Below are positions 25,451-34,497 of a stretch of DNA of 64,000 nucleotides, one piece after another. The notes under the pieces are model-generated. The model saw only the letters and a program-made list of their open reading frames with translations, did no database searches and was not told where the DNA came from. This stretch comes from Peribacillus sp. Bi96 (GTDB lineage: Bacteria > Bacillota > Bacilli > Bacillales > DSM-1321): the NCBI RefSeq assembly GCF_918698115.1, contig NZ_CAKKLV010000005.1:186001-250000 (forward strand), read 5' to 3'. Both the position numbers and the translations under genes were made by a program. Each line of letters opens with the position of its first letter. Within the stretch, counting starts at the first letter, position 1.

Positions 25451-27039
25451 TCCGTTTCACTCCCCCTTTTTGGATTTGGTCCTTGTTCCGGCGCTTGACG
25501 GTATACATTAGAATCTCCTGTGAAACTCGGGCGTGTATCCATCATCCACCAAGGAGCTCTCCACAGCACATCTTTCAGCTCTTTACCTTTTAACGGTGCC
25601 AGTGGCGCTAAGTATGGAACGCCAAAGGAACGCAAGCTGCATAAGTGAATGACTATGGCGATAATCCCCATCATGATGCCAAGCAATCCTAAGGTACCGG
25701 CAAGCAGCATCATTGGAAAACGAAGCATCCGAAAAGTAATTCCGGCAATATAACGAGGCATCATAAAAGAAGCGATTCCCGTAATTGCAACCACAATGAC
25801 CATTGGCGCTGAAACCAACCCCGCTTGTACGGAAGCTTGACCAATCACTAGCGCTCCAACAATGCTGACAGCAGAACCTACCTGCTTCGGCAATCGAACC
25901 CCTGCCTCTCTTAGTGCTTCAAACGTAATTTCCATGGCCAATGCCTCTACTATTGCAGGAAAAGGGACCGATTCCCGTGATGCTGCTACGCTTAGCAGGA
26001 GTGCGGTTGGGACCGCCTCATGATGGAACGTCAAAATAGCAACATAAAGGGAAGGAAGCAAAAGAGATAATCCCATAAAAAAATAACGTAACCAACGGAT
26101 AAAAGTGCCTGCCATAAAACGTTGAGCATAATCCTCTTGTGATTGAATCAAAGAAAAGAAGGAAATTGGTGCAATTAAAGTAAAAGGGGTTCCTTCTACA
26201 AGAATGACAGCCCGTCCCTCCAGCAAACTAGAACAGGCTACATCCGGCCGTTCTGTCGACATGATCTGAGGGAAAGGTGAAAACGGATTGTCCTCAATCA
26301 TTTCCTCGATGTATTCGCTTTCTAAAATACCGTCTATTTTAATTCGTTCCAACCGAGTTGTAATCTCTTCAATCAGTGATTTATCCACAAGTCCATCAAT
26401 ATAAGCAATTGAAACATTCGTCCTGGTGAGAGTTCCGATCTTCATCGATTGTATTTTAAGGGCAGGACTTTTAATAATACGTCGCAATTGGGACGTATTT
26501 ACCTCTAGCGATTCAATAAATCCCTCTCGTGACCCCCTAACTCCACCCTCTGCCACAGGTTCTTCAATCGCCCGCTTTTCCCATTTGGACAATCCTAAAG
26601 AAAATCCATCGCTTTCCCCTTCATATAGAAGAATCGGGTTTCCAGAGGAAATCGATTCAATGCAATCCGCCAACATATTCACTTTCACCACTTTAGGGAC
26701 GGGCATTTTATGTTCAATAAACTCATTTAATGGTTGTGGTTCTTTTGATGCCTCTTGCATGAGTGGAGATAGCACATATTGCTCTATCGCCTCGATGTCT
26801 GAAAGTCCCGCAATGTAAATAAGCATCGCCCGCGTCTTTCCAAAAAGTAAGAACGAGCGGAACATGACATCCGAGCAATTATCATAAACAGAACGAAGTG
26901 TTTCTACATTTTGACTGAAGCTCACATCCAGTTCATCTGCAGGCTTAGAATCTTGGTAATCATTTTGTATCAAGGATTTTTTTTCTTTCGTTTTTCTTAA
27001 CAATTTGCCCACATTACGAATCAAGCCGGTTACCCCCAT
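25447..27039 (-). CDS. GerAA-family germinant receptor A subunit
   Basis: First gene of the ger operon, 530 aa. A soluble N-terminal half (about residues 1-290) is followed by a membrane half with five to six helices, including TALLLSVAASRESVPFP and VGSAVSIVGALVIGQASVQ, which are highly conserved in GerA/GerK A subunits. The start is uncertain: the ATG at 27039 has a poor ribosome site, while a TTG six codons in (MIRNVGKLL) sits 8 bases after GGGGG. Expected to be transcribed in the forespore. Confidence 0.93.
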   Translation of the reverse strand: MGVTGLIRNVGKLLRKTKEKKSLIQNDYQDSKPADELDVSFSQNVETLRSVYDNCSDVMFRSFLLFGKTRAMLIYIAGLSDIEAIEQYVLSPLMQEASKEPQPLNEFIEHKMPVPKVVKVNMLADCIESISSGNPILLYEGESDGFSLGLSKWEKRAIEEPVAEGGVRGSREGFIESLEVNTSQLRRIIKSPALKIQSMKIGTLTRTNVSIAYIDGLVDKSLIEEITTRLERIKIDGILESEYIEEMIEDNPFSPFPQIMSTERPDVACSSLLEGRAVILVEGTPFTLIAPISFFSLIQSQEDYAQRFMAGTFIRWLRYFFMGLSLLLPSLYVAILTFHHEAVPTALLLSVAASRESVPFPAIVEALAMEITFEALREAGVRLPKQVGSAVSIVGALVIGQASVQAGLVSAPMVIVVAITGIASFMMPRYIAGITFRMLRFPMMLLAGTLGLLGIMMGIIAIVIHLCSLRSFGVPYLAPLAPLKGKELKDVLWRAPWWMMDTRPSFTGDSNVYRQAPEQGPNPKRGSETE

Positions 27040-27224
27040 TTTTTTGCAGGTCGCTCTAACTCCATTTTTCTATGTTTCTTCATTAAGGGTATTTTATACA
27101 GAAAGTCCTGAAACTCACATAACATAATTTTCATAATGAAAAGGACCACCAACTGAAAATTAAAAGACACATGGAGGAAATCCTTTTTAATGCCAAGGAA
27201 CTGGGGATTAAATCAAAAAAGCAG

Positions 27225-27425
27225 CCTAATGGCTGCTCCAGACTGTAGACAAACTCGATCAAAATCGAGTTTGTCTACATTTTTTTATGGCTTGTACAAT
27301 TTGGACGTTGATTGGAACGTAGGGCACTCGCTTTCCGCGGGCGGTCCGCCCTCGGCTTTCGCCTGCCTGGATCTCCCGTAGACGCGCTTTTCTAAGCAGG
27401 AGTCTCGTACACCCGTTCCAATCAA
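27225..27425 (-). repeat. Dispersed intergenic repeat, copy B
   Basis: The fullest copy: hairpin GCAGCC/GGCTGC with a T-run on the minus strand, hairpin GTAGACAAACTCGAT / ATCGAGTTTGTCTAC, then GGGCACTCGCTTTCCGCGGG, GACGCGCTTTTCTAAGCAGG and AGTCTCGTACACCCGTTCCA. It lies downstream of the aspartase-like gene on the minus strand. Confidence 0.85.
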
Positions 27426-27541
27426 GTTTGTTTTGAAATTTAGATAGGATCCTTATTCTTCCAATTAGAAGCAACCAATACGGCTGCTCCATTTCTTTTT
27501 CGTCTTCATTTAGCCTGTCATGAAACGTGGTCATAGTCCCA

Positions 27542-28957
27542 CTAATGTGGTTTTGGGTTTAATACTTGATTCATTTTTACGGGATCAGTTAAGTTTTCAG
27601 GATTAAGCAACTCAGCCGCTTCCGCCTCATTTAATAAACCTTTTTCTACTGCTACTTCTTTTACTGTTAGATTTCTTTCGTAGGCCTCCAGGGCTATATT
27701 ATTGGCTGCTTGATACCCGAATCTAGAAGAAATAACGACGGACAAAGATAACGAATTCTCAGCGTTTTTCAAACAAACCGCCTTATTCGCTTCAATACCG
27801 TTTAGGCACTTTTCAGTAAACAGCGTAATACAATTTGTCAAAATAGAAAACGAGTCAAAGATATTTTTCAAAATAATCGGTTCCCAGATGTTCAAATCCA
27901 GTTCACCTCGATCTACAGCGAAAGTAATCGCTTGATCATTTCCATATACATCAAAACAAACCTGGATCATCATTTCGGGTATACATGGATTGATTTTACC
28001 TGGCATAATGGAAGAACCCGGCTGTACCGCTGGCAAATTGATTTCAGCAAATCCTGCCCTTGGTCCTGATGAAAGTAATCTTAAATCGCTGGCCATTTTC
28101 GATAATCCACTCGATAATCCTTTTAAGCAAGAAGATACTTTTAAATAAAAATCTGCATTTTGCAGTGCATCAAAGAAATTATCCTCTTTGATAACAGCTA
28201 AATCTGATACCTCTGGCAAATATTCATACATCTTCTCTGTGTAACCAGGAGCAGCCCCGATACCAGTGCCTACTGCCGTTGCACCAATTACGATAGATAA
28301 GCATTCTTTTTGTAGTTTTTTCATTTCTACTATCTGTCTCTTGATAAAAGTATGATACCCGCTAAATTGTTGACCTAGAGTAATGGGTACAGCATCTTGA
28401 AGACATGTTCTTGCCATTTTTACAACGCTCGAAAATTCATTCGTTTTATTCGCCAATGAGCATTCGATTTTATCCAAACTGATTAATAAATCATCTATAT
28501 AGGAAAAGCAAGCCATCTTCATTGCGCTTGGAAGCACATCGTTCGTGGATTGAGACATGTTAACATGTTCATTCGGATGGATGAAATTATACCCTTTATG
28601 ACCAGTCAGTAATTCATTTGCCCGGTTAGCAATGACTTCGTTAACGTTCATATTTATGGAGACTCCGCCACCAGCTTGATAAATATCGACAGGAAATTGA
28701 TTTTTCATTTCCCCATTTACTATTTCATCTACAGTTTTGCAAATTACGTCTTTCTTTTCTTGATCAAGAACCCCTACACTGTGATTAGAAATCGCTGCTG
28801 CTTTTTTTATATAAGCCATACTTCTAATTAAGTGAGGATATGATTCAATCGTCCGACCAGAAATTGAGAAGTTTTGGCAGGCACGAACCGTTTGTATTCC
28901 ATAATAAACATCCTCATCAATTTCCAATTCTCCCATTAAATCTTTTTCTACACGCAT
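27542..28957 (-). CDS. Aspartase/fumarase-superfamily lyase (AspA-like), copy 1
   Basis: Ammonia-lyase family enzyme of 471 aa, usual full length for aspartase. It starts MRVEKDLMGELEIDEDVYYG, has SQSTNDVLPSAMKMA (catalytic Thr/Asn region), GRAGF-type RLLSSGPRAGFAEI, and the signature loop GSSIMPGKINPCIPE with the catalytic Ser. It would interconvert aspartate (or a substituted aspartate) and fumarate. It is downstream of the alcohol dehydrogenase, separated by a terminator-like hairpin. It differs from typical AspA around GKINPCIPEMM, so a non-standard substrate is possible. Confidence 0.88.
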   Translation of the reverse strand: MRVEKDLMGELEIDEDVYYGIQTVRACQNFSISGRTIESYPHLIRSMAYIKKAAAISNHSVGVLDQEKKDVICKTVDEIVNGEMKNQFPVDIYQAGGGVSINMNVNEVIANRANELLTGHKGYNFIHPNEHVNMSQSTNDVLPSAMKMACFSYIDDLLISLDKIECSLANKTNEFSSVVKMARTCLQDAVPITLGQQFSGYHTFIKRQIVEMKKLQKECLSIVIGATAVGTGIGAAPGYTEKMYEYLPEVSDLAVIKEDNFFDALQNADFYLKVSSCLKGLSSGLSKMASDLRLLSSGPRAGFAEINLPAVQPGSSIMPGKINPCIPEMMIQVCFDVYGNDQAITFAVDRGELDLNIWEPIILKNIFDSFSILTNCITLFTEKCLNGIEANKAVCLKNAENSLSLSVVISSRFGYQAANNIALEAYERNLTVKEVAVEKGLLNEAEAAELLNPENLTDPVKMNQVLNPKPH

Positions 28958-28993
28958 TTTTCAACATCCCTTCATTTTCTTTTAGAAAAAAAA

Positions 28994-29038
28994 GAAGGTT
29001 GTTTAAATTGATTCATGACAGCAATTTAAACACCCTTC
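28994..29038 (-). terminator. Terminator-like hairpin between adh and the lyase gene
   Basis: Minus strand GAAGGGTGTTTAAATTG / CAATTTAAACAACCTTC (one mismatch) followed by eight Ts. It should lower expression of the last gene or end the operon. Confidence 0.8.
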
Positions 29039-29075
29039 ACTTTTATGGAATTAATTAAGGAATTACGTATTAAAA

Positions 29076-30191
29076 TTAATCGTTAAACTCGATCACTGCT
29101 CTTCCCACATTGACACAACTGCAGTCATGGAAAGAATCAAAAGCTTGATTGATATTATCTAATTCAATACGATCTAACACAAGCTCATCCAATTTAAATT
29201 TCCCATCCAAATACATTTGTGCAATCATCGGGAAATCACGGAATGGCTGCGTATCTCCATAAAAACTTCCTTTTAATATCTTCCCGACTCTATGAAAACC
29301 TCCCGCTGGAAGATTCAAAGTTTTTTCAGGATTAAATGCGCCAACGACAACGACAGTACCGCCTTTTCTCGTACTCTTCCAAGCACTTTCGGTCGCAGCA
29401 GTATGCCCCGAACAATCAATAGCAAAATGAACCCCTAAACCTTTTGTCAGCTCTTTTAGCGCTGCTTCTACATCCACTTCAGCTGAATTGATCGTATGCG
29501 TAGCACCAAACTGTTTAGCAATTTCCAGATTGGCAGGTTTTACATCACAGGCTATAATCTTAGAGGCACCAGCTATATGCGCTCCTTGAATTGCATTTAC
29601 CCCTACTCCGCCAATACCGAAGATGGCGACTGTAGAACCAGGTGTTACACGTGCTGCATTCACAGCGGCTCCATATCCTGTCGCCACTCCGCATCCGATT
29701 AAGGAGGCTTGTGCCAAAGGCATTTCATCCGGCAGCTTTACACATGCCATTTCGGGAACAACGGCATATTCTGCAAACGTTGACAATAAAGAGTTGTGGT
29801 ATATTTGCTTACCATCTTTACTAAGCCTTGAAGTACCGTCAAGCAGTGTTCCTTCGAACATTGGGCCAAATGCCGCCTCGCATAAATGCACATCTCCTGT
29901 TACACAAAACTCACATTTCCCGCAATATGGAACCCAGCTCAAGGCTACTTTATCACCTGCTTTGACACTTGTTACATTAAAACCAACCGCTTCAACAATT
30001 CCTGAACCTTCATGACCAAGTATAGTCGGTGTTGGGGTCGTTTGATCATTTAGAGCATTTAAATCACTATGGCAAACCCCAGTTGCTTTTATTTTCACCA
30101 GAACTTCATTCGCTTTTGGTTCATTTAGATCTACTTGTTGAATCGATAATGGTTTGCCCACTTCAGTCATGATAGCTGCTTTTATTTTCAT
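29076..30191 (-). CDS. Zinc-dependent alcohol dehydrogenase
   Basis: Medium-chain dehydrogenase of 371 aa. Catalytic zinc ligands Cys 40 and His 60 with Glu 61 (GVCHSD, GHEGSG), the structural zinc loop Cys 90/93/96/104, and the NAD-binding GIGGVG are all present. The overall layout is class III-like (glutathione-formaldehyde/benzyl alcohol dehydrogenases). It lies directly after an aldehyde dehydrogenase, so the pair would oxidise an alcohol to an acid. Substrate unknown. Confidence 0.9.
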   Translation of the reverse strand: MKIKAAIMTEVGKPLSIQQVDLNEPKANEVLVKIKATGVCHSDLNALNDQTTPTPTILGHEGSGIVEAVGFNVTSVKAGDKVALSWVPYCGKCEFCVTGDVHLCEAAFGPMFEGTLLDGTSRLSKDGKQIYHNSLLSTFAEYAVVPEMACVKLPDEMPLAQASLIGCGVATGYGAAVNAARVTPGSTVAIFGIGGVGVNAIQGAHIAGASKIIACDVKPANLEIAKQFGATHTINSAEVDVEAALKELTKGLGVHFAIDCSGHTAATESAWKSTRKGGTVVVVGAFNPEKTLNLPAGGFHRVGKILKGSFYGDTQPFRDFPMIAQMYLDGKFKLDELVLDRIELDNINQAFDSFHDCSCVNVGRAVIEFND

Positions 30192-30219
30192 TGTCGTATC
30201 CCTCTTTTATGTGTATTTT

Positions 30220-31740
30220 TTAATATGCGAACCAAATAGCTTTTGTTTTTGTAAATGCTTGTAATGAATGAATGGCATATTCTTTGCCCCATCCACTTTG
30301 CTTCAACCCGCCAAATGGACTTGCAAAGTCATAGCATCCATATTTATTAACGAACACCATACCCGCTTCAAGCTGATTAGCTACACGATGCGCACGGGAA
30401 GCATCACCTGTCCAGAGTCCGGCACCAAGACCATAAATCGTGTCATTTGCTTTCTTGACAACTTCTTCTTCTGTTTCAAATGGGATGATGCAAAGGACAG
30501 GTCCAAAAATCTCTTCCTGTGCAATTTTCATATTATTATCAACATCAGCGAAAATGGTTGGTTTGATAAAATAGCCCTTCGCATTTGATCCAGTTGTATC
30601 CCGTTCACCACCAGCTACTATTCGTGCGCCTTGCTCCTTGCCGCTTTCAATGTAATTTAAAATTGACTCCATATGCTGTTCGGACACTTGTGCACCTTGA
30701 TCGCTTTCTGGATCGAATGGATCACCACACTTATAATTTTTTGCGTATTCGGCAATTTTCCCCACAACTTCATCATAGATTTCACGTTGGGCAAATAACC
30801 GGGTTGGTGCTGAACATTTCTCCCCTTTATGTGTAAATAGCCCATAAAAAGAACGCTCGATCGCTGCATCCAAATCTTGAAAATCACTAAAAATGATGTT
30901 TGGTGACTTACCGCCAAGTTCTAATGTCACCGGTTTTAAATTGCTATCTGCAGAGTCGTGGATTAACTTTTTCCCGATATTTGTGCTGCCGGTGAATGAT
31001 AGTTTATCAATATCCATATGACGGCTAATATAAGAACCAACCTCACCATCTCCAAGGACTAGATTAATAACTCCTTTTGGCAATACGCCTGCTTCATCAA
31101 TAATCTCAAACAAGCGAATAGCAGAATAAGAGGTTTTATCGGCTGGTTTTAAAATAACCGTATTCCCCATCGATAAGGCAGGTGATAGTTTTAAGACAGC
31201 CATTTGAATTGGAAAGTTGAATGGTACAATTTGTCCGCATACACCGATTGGATCTCTCGTAGTGACGCTTAGAAAATTACCTTCTACTGGATTATTTTCA
31301 CCATAATACTTATCAGTCCATCCTGCATAATATTCAAATAAATCCGCTGCTTCTTGCACATCATCGTTATAAGCTTCTGTATATAATTTTCCGTTATCAA
31401 GAGCTTCCAGTGTTGCAAGCTCTGCATGATGCTCATGAATAAGCTTTGAGATTTTCAGTAAGGCCCTTCCTCTTTCCTTACGGCTCATTTCTTTCCATGA
31501 ACCTTGTTCTAACGCTGCTTTAGCCGCTTGTATAGCTGTATCTACATCCTGTACTTCTGCTTGTTGAAAATCACCTAAAATTTCTCCATTAGCCGGGTTG
31601 ATCGATTCAATCACTTTATTGCCTGAGCTATCCATCCATTTTCCATTGATATAAAGTTTTTTCGTTGTTTTAAGCCACTCATATGCCCACTCTAGTTTAG
31701 GCTGTTCAATTCCTTCAAACTGTTTGTTTTCTTGTATCAT
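30220..31740 (-). CDS. NAD-dependent aldehyde dehydrogenase
   Basis: ALDH of 506 aa with VPFNFPIQM, FTGSTNIG, base Glu 274 (TLELGGKSPN) and nucleophile Cys 309 (GEKCSAPTR). It resembles betaine/aromatic-aldehyde type dehydrogenases. It starts 4 bp after the stop of the upstream lyase gene (31745), with AGGTC upstream. Operon partner of the alcohol dehydrogenase. Confidence 0.9.
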   Translation of the reverse strand: MIQENKQFEGIEQPKLEWAYEWLKTTKKLYINGKWMDSSGNKVIESINPANGEILGDFQQAEVQDVDTAIQAAKAALEQGSWKEMSRKERGRALLKISKLIHEHHAELATLEALDNGKLYTEAYNDDVQEAADLFEYYAGWTDKYYGENNPVEGNFLSVTTRDPIGVCGQIVPFNFPIQMAVLKLSPALSMGNTVILKPADKTSYSAIRLFEIIDEAGVLPKGVINLVLGDGEVGSYISRHMDIDKLSFTGSTNIGKKLIHDSADSNLKPVTLELGGKSPNIIFSDFQDLDAAIERSFYGLFTHKGEKCSAPTRLFAQREIYDEVVGKIAEYAKNYKCGDPFDPESDQGAQVSEQHMESILNYIESGKEQGARIVAGGERDTTGSNAKGYFIKPTIFADVDNNMKIAQEEIFGPVLCIIPFETEEEVVKKANDTIYGLGAGLWTGDASRAHRVANQLEAGMVFVNKYGCYDFASPFGGLKQSGWGKEYAIHSLQAFTKTKAIWFAY

Positions 31741-31744
31741 GTGT

Positions 31745-33103
31745 CTAGACCTCCATTTTTTTTAGTAAGTTTTTTATAGATTCCCGATCATGCTCTAACA
31801 TTAATTTAGAAACTGCCGAATATCCCAATCTCTCCTTCAATTCCGTGATGACTGGAATAAATGTATTTGAAAGCTCTGTACACCTTTCTTCATTGGATGC
31901 TATGTCCTTAAGGCATAGCTCCGTAAAGGAATGAGCAGAGTTCGTCAGCATTTGTAACCCATTCAATATATTGGCACCGGCCATTCCTTCAAAAACATTC
32001 AAATCAAGCTCACCATGTTCCAATGCTGCTTGAACGACCCGGTCACACCCTAGGACTTGAAAACAGCTTTGAATCATCGTTTCAGGGATGACTGGATTCA
32101 CTTTTCCTGGAAAAAAGGAAGAACCAGCCTGAACAGATGGTAAGGTAATTTCTGAAAATCCCGCTTCCGGCCCAGATGAAAGTAATCTTAAATCTTTGGC
32201 AACTTTAATTAGAGATGTTGCTAATAAGCTTAATTGTTTCGACATGTGAGCCAAGTCATCGATGTTTTGCGCTGCATCAAATAAATTGTCACGCAGTTTT
32301 ACATTCAAAGTTGTGACTTCATGCAATTTCCGGATTACCACTTCTTTATATTTCCCCGACGCCCCTACACCATTTCCAATAACCGTCGCTCCAAGATTAA
32401 CAGTGAGTAATGATAGGACGGATTCTTTCAAAGAATGGTGACGTCTTTTGAGGACAGATGCAAAACCACTGAAAACCTCGCCCAGCTGAACACGCATCGC
32501 ATCCTGTAGACAAGTTCTCGAAATGGTAGTAACCCCCATAAACTCTTGTGATTTTTTATCCATCGTATCGTGCATTTTTATTAATTCTTGATCCAACCGT
32601 TCAAATCCGCGTACGATTGCCAGCCGGATAGATGTATGACATACATCAGATGTAGACTGGGAAGCGTTTACATGTTCTATAGGGTGAACTGGCGTATATA
32701 TACCTAAAGATCCTTCTAAAGATCCTTCTAAAGATTGATTTGCTAGATTAGCTAACACTTCATTTACATTCATATTCGTACCAATCCCACCTCCTCCATG
32801 CAAAATATCTACAATAAAGTGGTCATGATAATTCCCTTGAATTAATTGATTACAAGCGTTTACAATTGCGCTTCCAATAGATGGAGCTAAAATGCCAGCC
32901 TCCAGATTAGCTAATGTTGCCGCTTTCTTTACCATGGCTAGTGACACAATATATTCAGGATAATTCTTTAATAATTGACCCGAGAAAGACAGGTTCTTAA
33001 CTGTTCTCATTGTTTGGATGCCGTATAAAGCATTTTTAGGAATATCTACCTTGCCGAAGTTATCTCTTTCTGTCCGTTTTTCAAACTTGTCACTCTGACT
33101 GAT
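31745..33103 (-). CDS. Aspartase/fumarase-superfamily lyase, copy 2, with apparent ATC start
   Basis: Second lyase of the operon and its first gene. The ATG at 33010 would remove 31 residues that are homologous to the aspartase N-terminus (DIPKNALYGIQTMRTVKNLS). The frame stays open upstream to an ATC at 33103, 7 bases after a strong AGGAGG, with no ATG/GTG/TTG in between. It therefore either initiates at ATC or has lost its ATG. The core is intact: SQSTSDVCHTSIRLA and GSSFFPGKVNPVIPE. A short in-frame duplication gives SLEGSLEGS near residue 130. Substrate unknown; it shares the operon with copy 1. Confidence 0.8.
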   Translation of the reverse strand: MSQSDKFEKRTERDNFGKVDIPKNALYGIQTMRTVKNLSFSGQLLKNYPEYIVSLAMVKKAATLANLEAGILAPSIGSAIVNACNQLIQGNYHDHFIVDILHGGGGIGTNMNVNEVLANLANQSLEGSLEGSLGIYTPVHPIEHVNASQSTSDVCHTSIRLAIVRGFERLDQELIKMHDTMDKKSQEFMGVTTISRTCLQDAMRVQLGEVFSGFASVLKRRHHSLKESVLSLLTVNLGATVIGNGVGASGKYKEVVIRKLHEVTTLNVKLRDNLFDAAQNIDDLAHMSKQLSLLATSLIKVAKDLRLLSSGPEAGFSEITLPSVQAGSSFFPGKVNPVIPETMIQSCFQVLGCDRVVQAALEHGELDLNVFEGMAGANILNGLQMLTNSAHSFTELCLKDIASNEERCTELSNTFIPVITELKERLGYSAVSKLMLEHDRESIKNLLKKMEV

Positions 33104-33192
33104 TGAAATCCCTCCTACAAAACTTCTTTTATTCTATAAGCGATGTCATCGATGCAGCCTCTATTCTACAAGATGACCACAATCGTCCTTTT

Positions 33193-33227
33193 GTTCATAT
33201 AACGAACATAAAGTTCATATTGAGAAC
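33193..33227. promoter_or_regulatory. Paired IclR operators, lyase operon
   Basis: Two 15-bp palindromes, GTTCATATAACGAAC (33193-33207) and GTTCATATTGAGAAC (33213-33227), centres 20 bp apart. They sit just downstream of the minus-strand -10 box. The same arrangement occurs at 34350-34384. Confidence 0.8.
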
Positions 33228-33235
33228 TTATAGCT

Positions 33236-33264
33236 ATTATATGACCAGGGAATTTATCAGTCAA
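33236..33264 (-). promoter_or_regulatory. Sigma-A promoter of the lyase-aldh-adh operon
   Basis: Minus strand TTGACT-N17-TATAAT. The operator pair starts 8 bp downstream of the -10, so bound regulator would block transcription. Confidence 0.8.
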
Positions 33265-33337
33265 TGACAATTAATGAATTTTTCTAAATATTTTTGATTA
33301 GGGTGAATTAAATGCCCTCTTTTTCAAATTGAAATGA

Positions 33338-33368
33338 TTGACACTCCTTCGTTCCCTTACGCTATAAT
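33338..33368 (+). promoter_or_regulatory. Sigma-A promoter of iclR-type gene, leaderless
   Basis: TTGACA-N19-TATAAT ends 7 bp before the ATG at 33375, so the transcript would begin at or within a base or two of the start codon. No ribosome site is present. Confidence 0.6.
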
Positions 33369-33374
33369 AAAAAG

Positions 33375-34169
33375 ATGGAAAATAATAATCAGACCACAAC
33401 TAAACAAACCAATAATAAAGAAAGTTCTTCTGTACAGGCCGTTGAACGTGCTTTATCGCTTTTGAAGTTTATCGGAGAGAGCCCCTCACCCATTTCAGTC
33501 GGTGATTTGGCCAAACAAGCTGATTTGAATCGTACAACAGCCTGGCGTTTGATTGGCACACTCGAAAATCAGGGCTTTGTAGAAAAGGATCCTGTCTCAA
33601 AAGGGTACCAGCTCGGATATGCCCTTTATCGTTTAACTTCACAACATGATCCATATGGTTCACTTATACGAAGAGCTAGAAGAACGCTGGAAGAATTGAA
33701 AAAAGAAGTGGGGGAAACGGTTTTACTTAGTGTCCCTAAGCATGATGGGACTCTTACCATTGATCAAATAGATACCGACCATAGCGTAAGATTAGTCGAC
33801 TATACCCATACCATGTCACCTTTACACTGCACATCCAACGGAAAAATTTTATTAAGTTTGCTACCCAAGAAGGAGTTGAATATTTTTTTAGAGCAGACTC
33901 TTACACCATTTTCCAAATATACAATTACTGATCCAGAAGAACTGCGTAAAGAACTTGATAAAATTTCCGTTCAAAAGGTTGGAACATCGATTGGTGAACT
34001 AGATGAAAATGAAAATGCCATTTCAGCTCCTATTTTTGACAGGAAAAAGAATCTAGTCGCTTTCATCACGCTAGGTGGTCCGAGTTTTCGCCTAACAGAA
34101 AAAGATCTCTTACTTTTAAGTGATCGAATGCTAGAAGCCGCTAAAAAAATTGAAGAGCAGTTAGATTGA
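33375..34169 (+). CDS. IclR-family transcriptional regulator
   Basis: 264-aa regulator with a polar Asn/Gln/Thr-rich N-terminus, a winged helix (ISVGDLAKQADLNRTTAWRLIGTLENQG) at about 35-75, and an IclR effector domain (LHCTSNGKILLSLLP, VGTSIGELDENENAISAPI). Divergent from the lyase operon and upstream of the transporter. Palindromic operator pairs at both promoters make it their likely repressor, with the imported compound or a product as inducer. Translation is probably leaderless. Confidence 0.9.
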   Translation: MENNNQTTTKQTNNKESSSVQAVERALSLLKFIGESPSPISVGDLAKQADLNRTTAWRLIGTLENQGFVEKDPVSKGYQLGYALYRLTSQHDPYGSLIRRARRTLEELKKEVGETVLLSVPKHDGTLTIDQIDTDHSVRLVDYTHTMSPLHCTSNGKILLSLLPKKELNIFLEQTLTPFSKYTITDPEELRKELDKISVQKVGTSIGELDENENAISAPIFDRKKNLVAFITLGGPSFRLTEKDLLLLSDRMLEAAKKIEEQLD

Positions 34170-34207
34170 ACTAAAAAGGGCTAAACAATCGCATTTGAAA
34201 CAAAATA

Positions 34208-34248
34208 AACGATACAGCCAATTACTGATGGTAAATGGCTGCATCGTT
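34208..34248 (+). terminator. Terminator behind iclR-type gene
   Basis: AACGATACAGCCA / TGGCTGCATCGTT hairpin followed by TTCTTTTTG. Confidence 0.8.
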
Positions 34249-34313
34249 TTCTTTTTGTTTGGTTTTCTCATTTTAATCCTTTAAACTGAAGATTTTTAAT
34301 TTATTATAAAAGT

Positions 34314-34343
34314 TTGACAAAAACTCAAATACGCAATTATAAT
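34314..34343 (+). promoter_or_regulatory. Sigma-A promoter of the MFS transporter
   Basis: TTGACA-N18-TATAAT, with an IclR-type operator pair beginning 6 bp downstream. Confidence 0.8.
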
Positions 34344-34349
34344 TCATAT

Positions 34350-34384
34350 ATTCATATAACGTACTTAGAGTTCATATTATGAAC
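34350..34384. promoter_or_regulatory. Paired IclR operators, MFS transporter
   Basis: ATTCATATAACGTAC (34350-34364, degenerate ends) and GTTCATATTATGAAC (34370-34384), centres 20 bp apart as at 33193-33227. Confidence 0.78.
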
Positions 34385-34497
34385 ATCATTTATTCTCCAC
34401 AATGAAAACGCTTCCCTCTATAAGCGGCTTCATATACACCTTTTTTCATCTACAAGTAACCGTCGAGGTTTAGCAGCATCAATCAGGAGGAGATTCA

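Noticed and set aside
27259..27534. 91-codon minus-strand frame
   Set aside because: It lies over repeat copy B; translation of the GC-rich core is not a protein.
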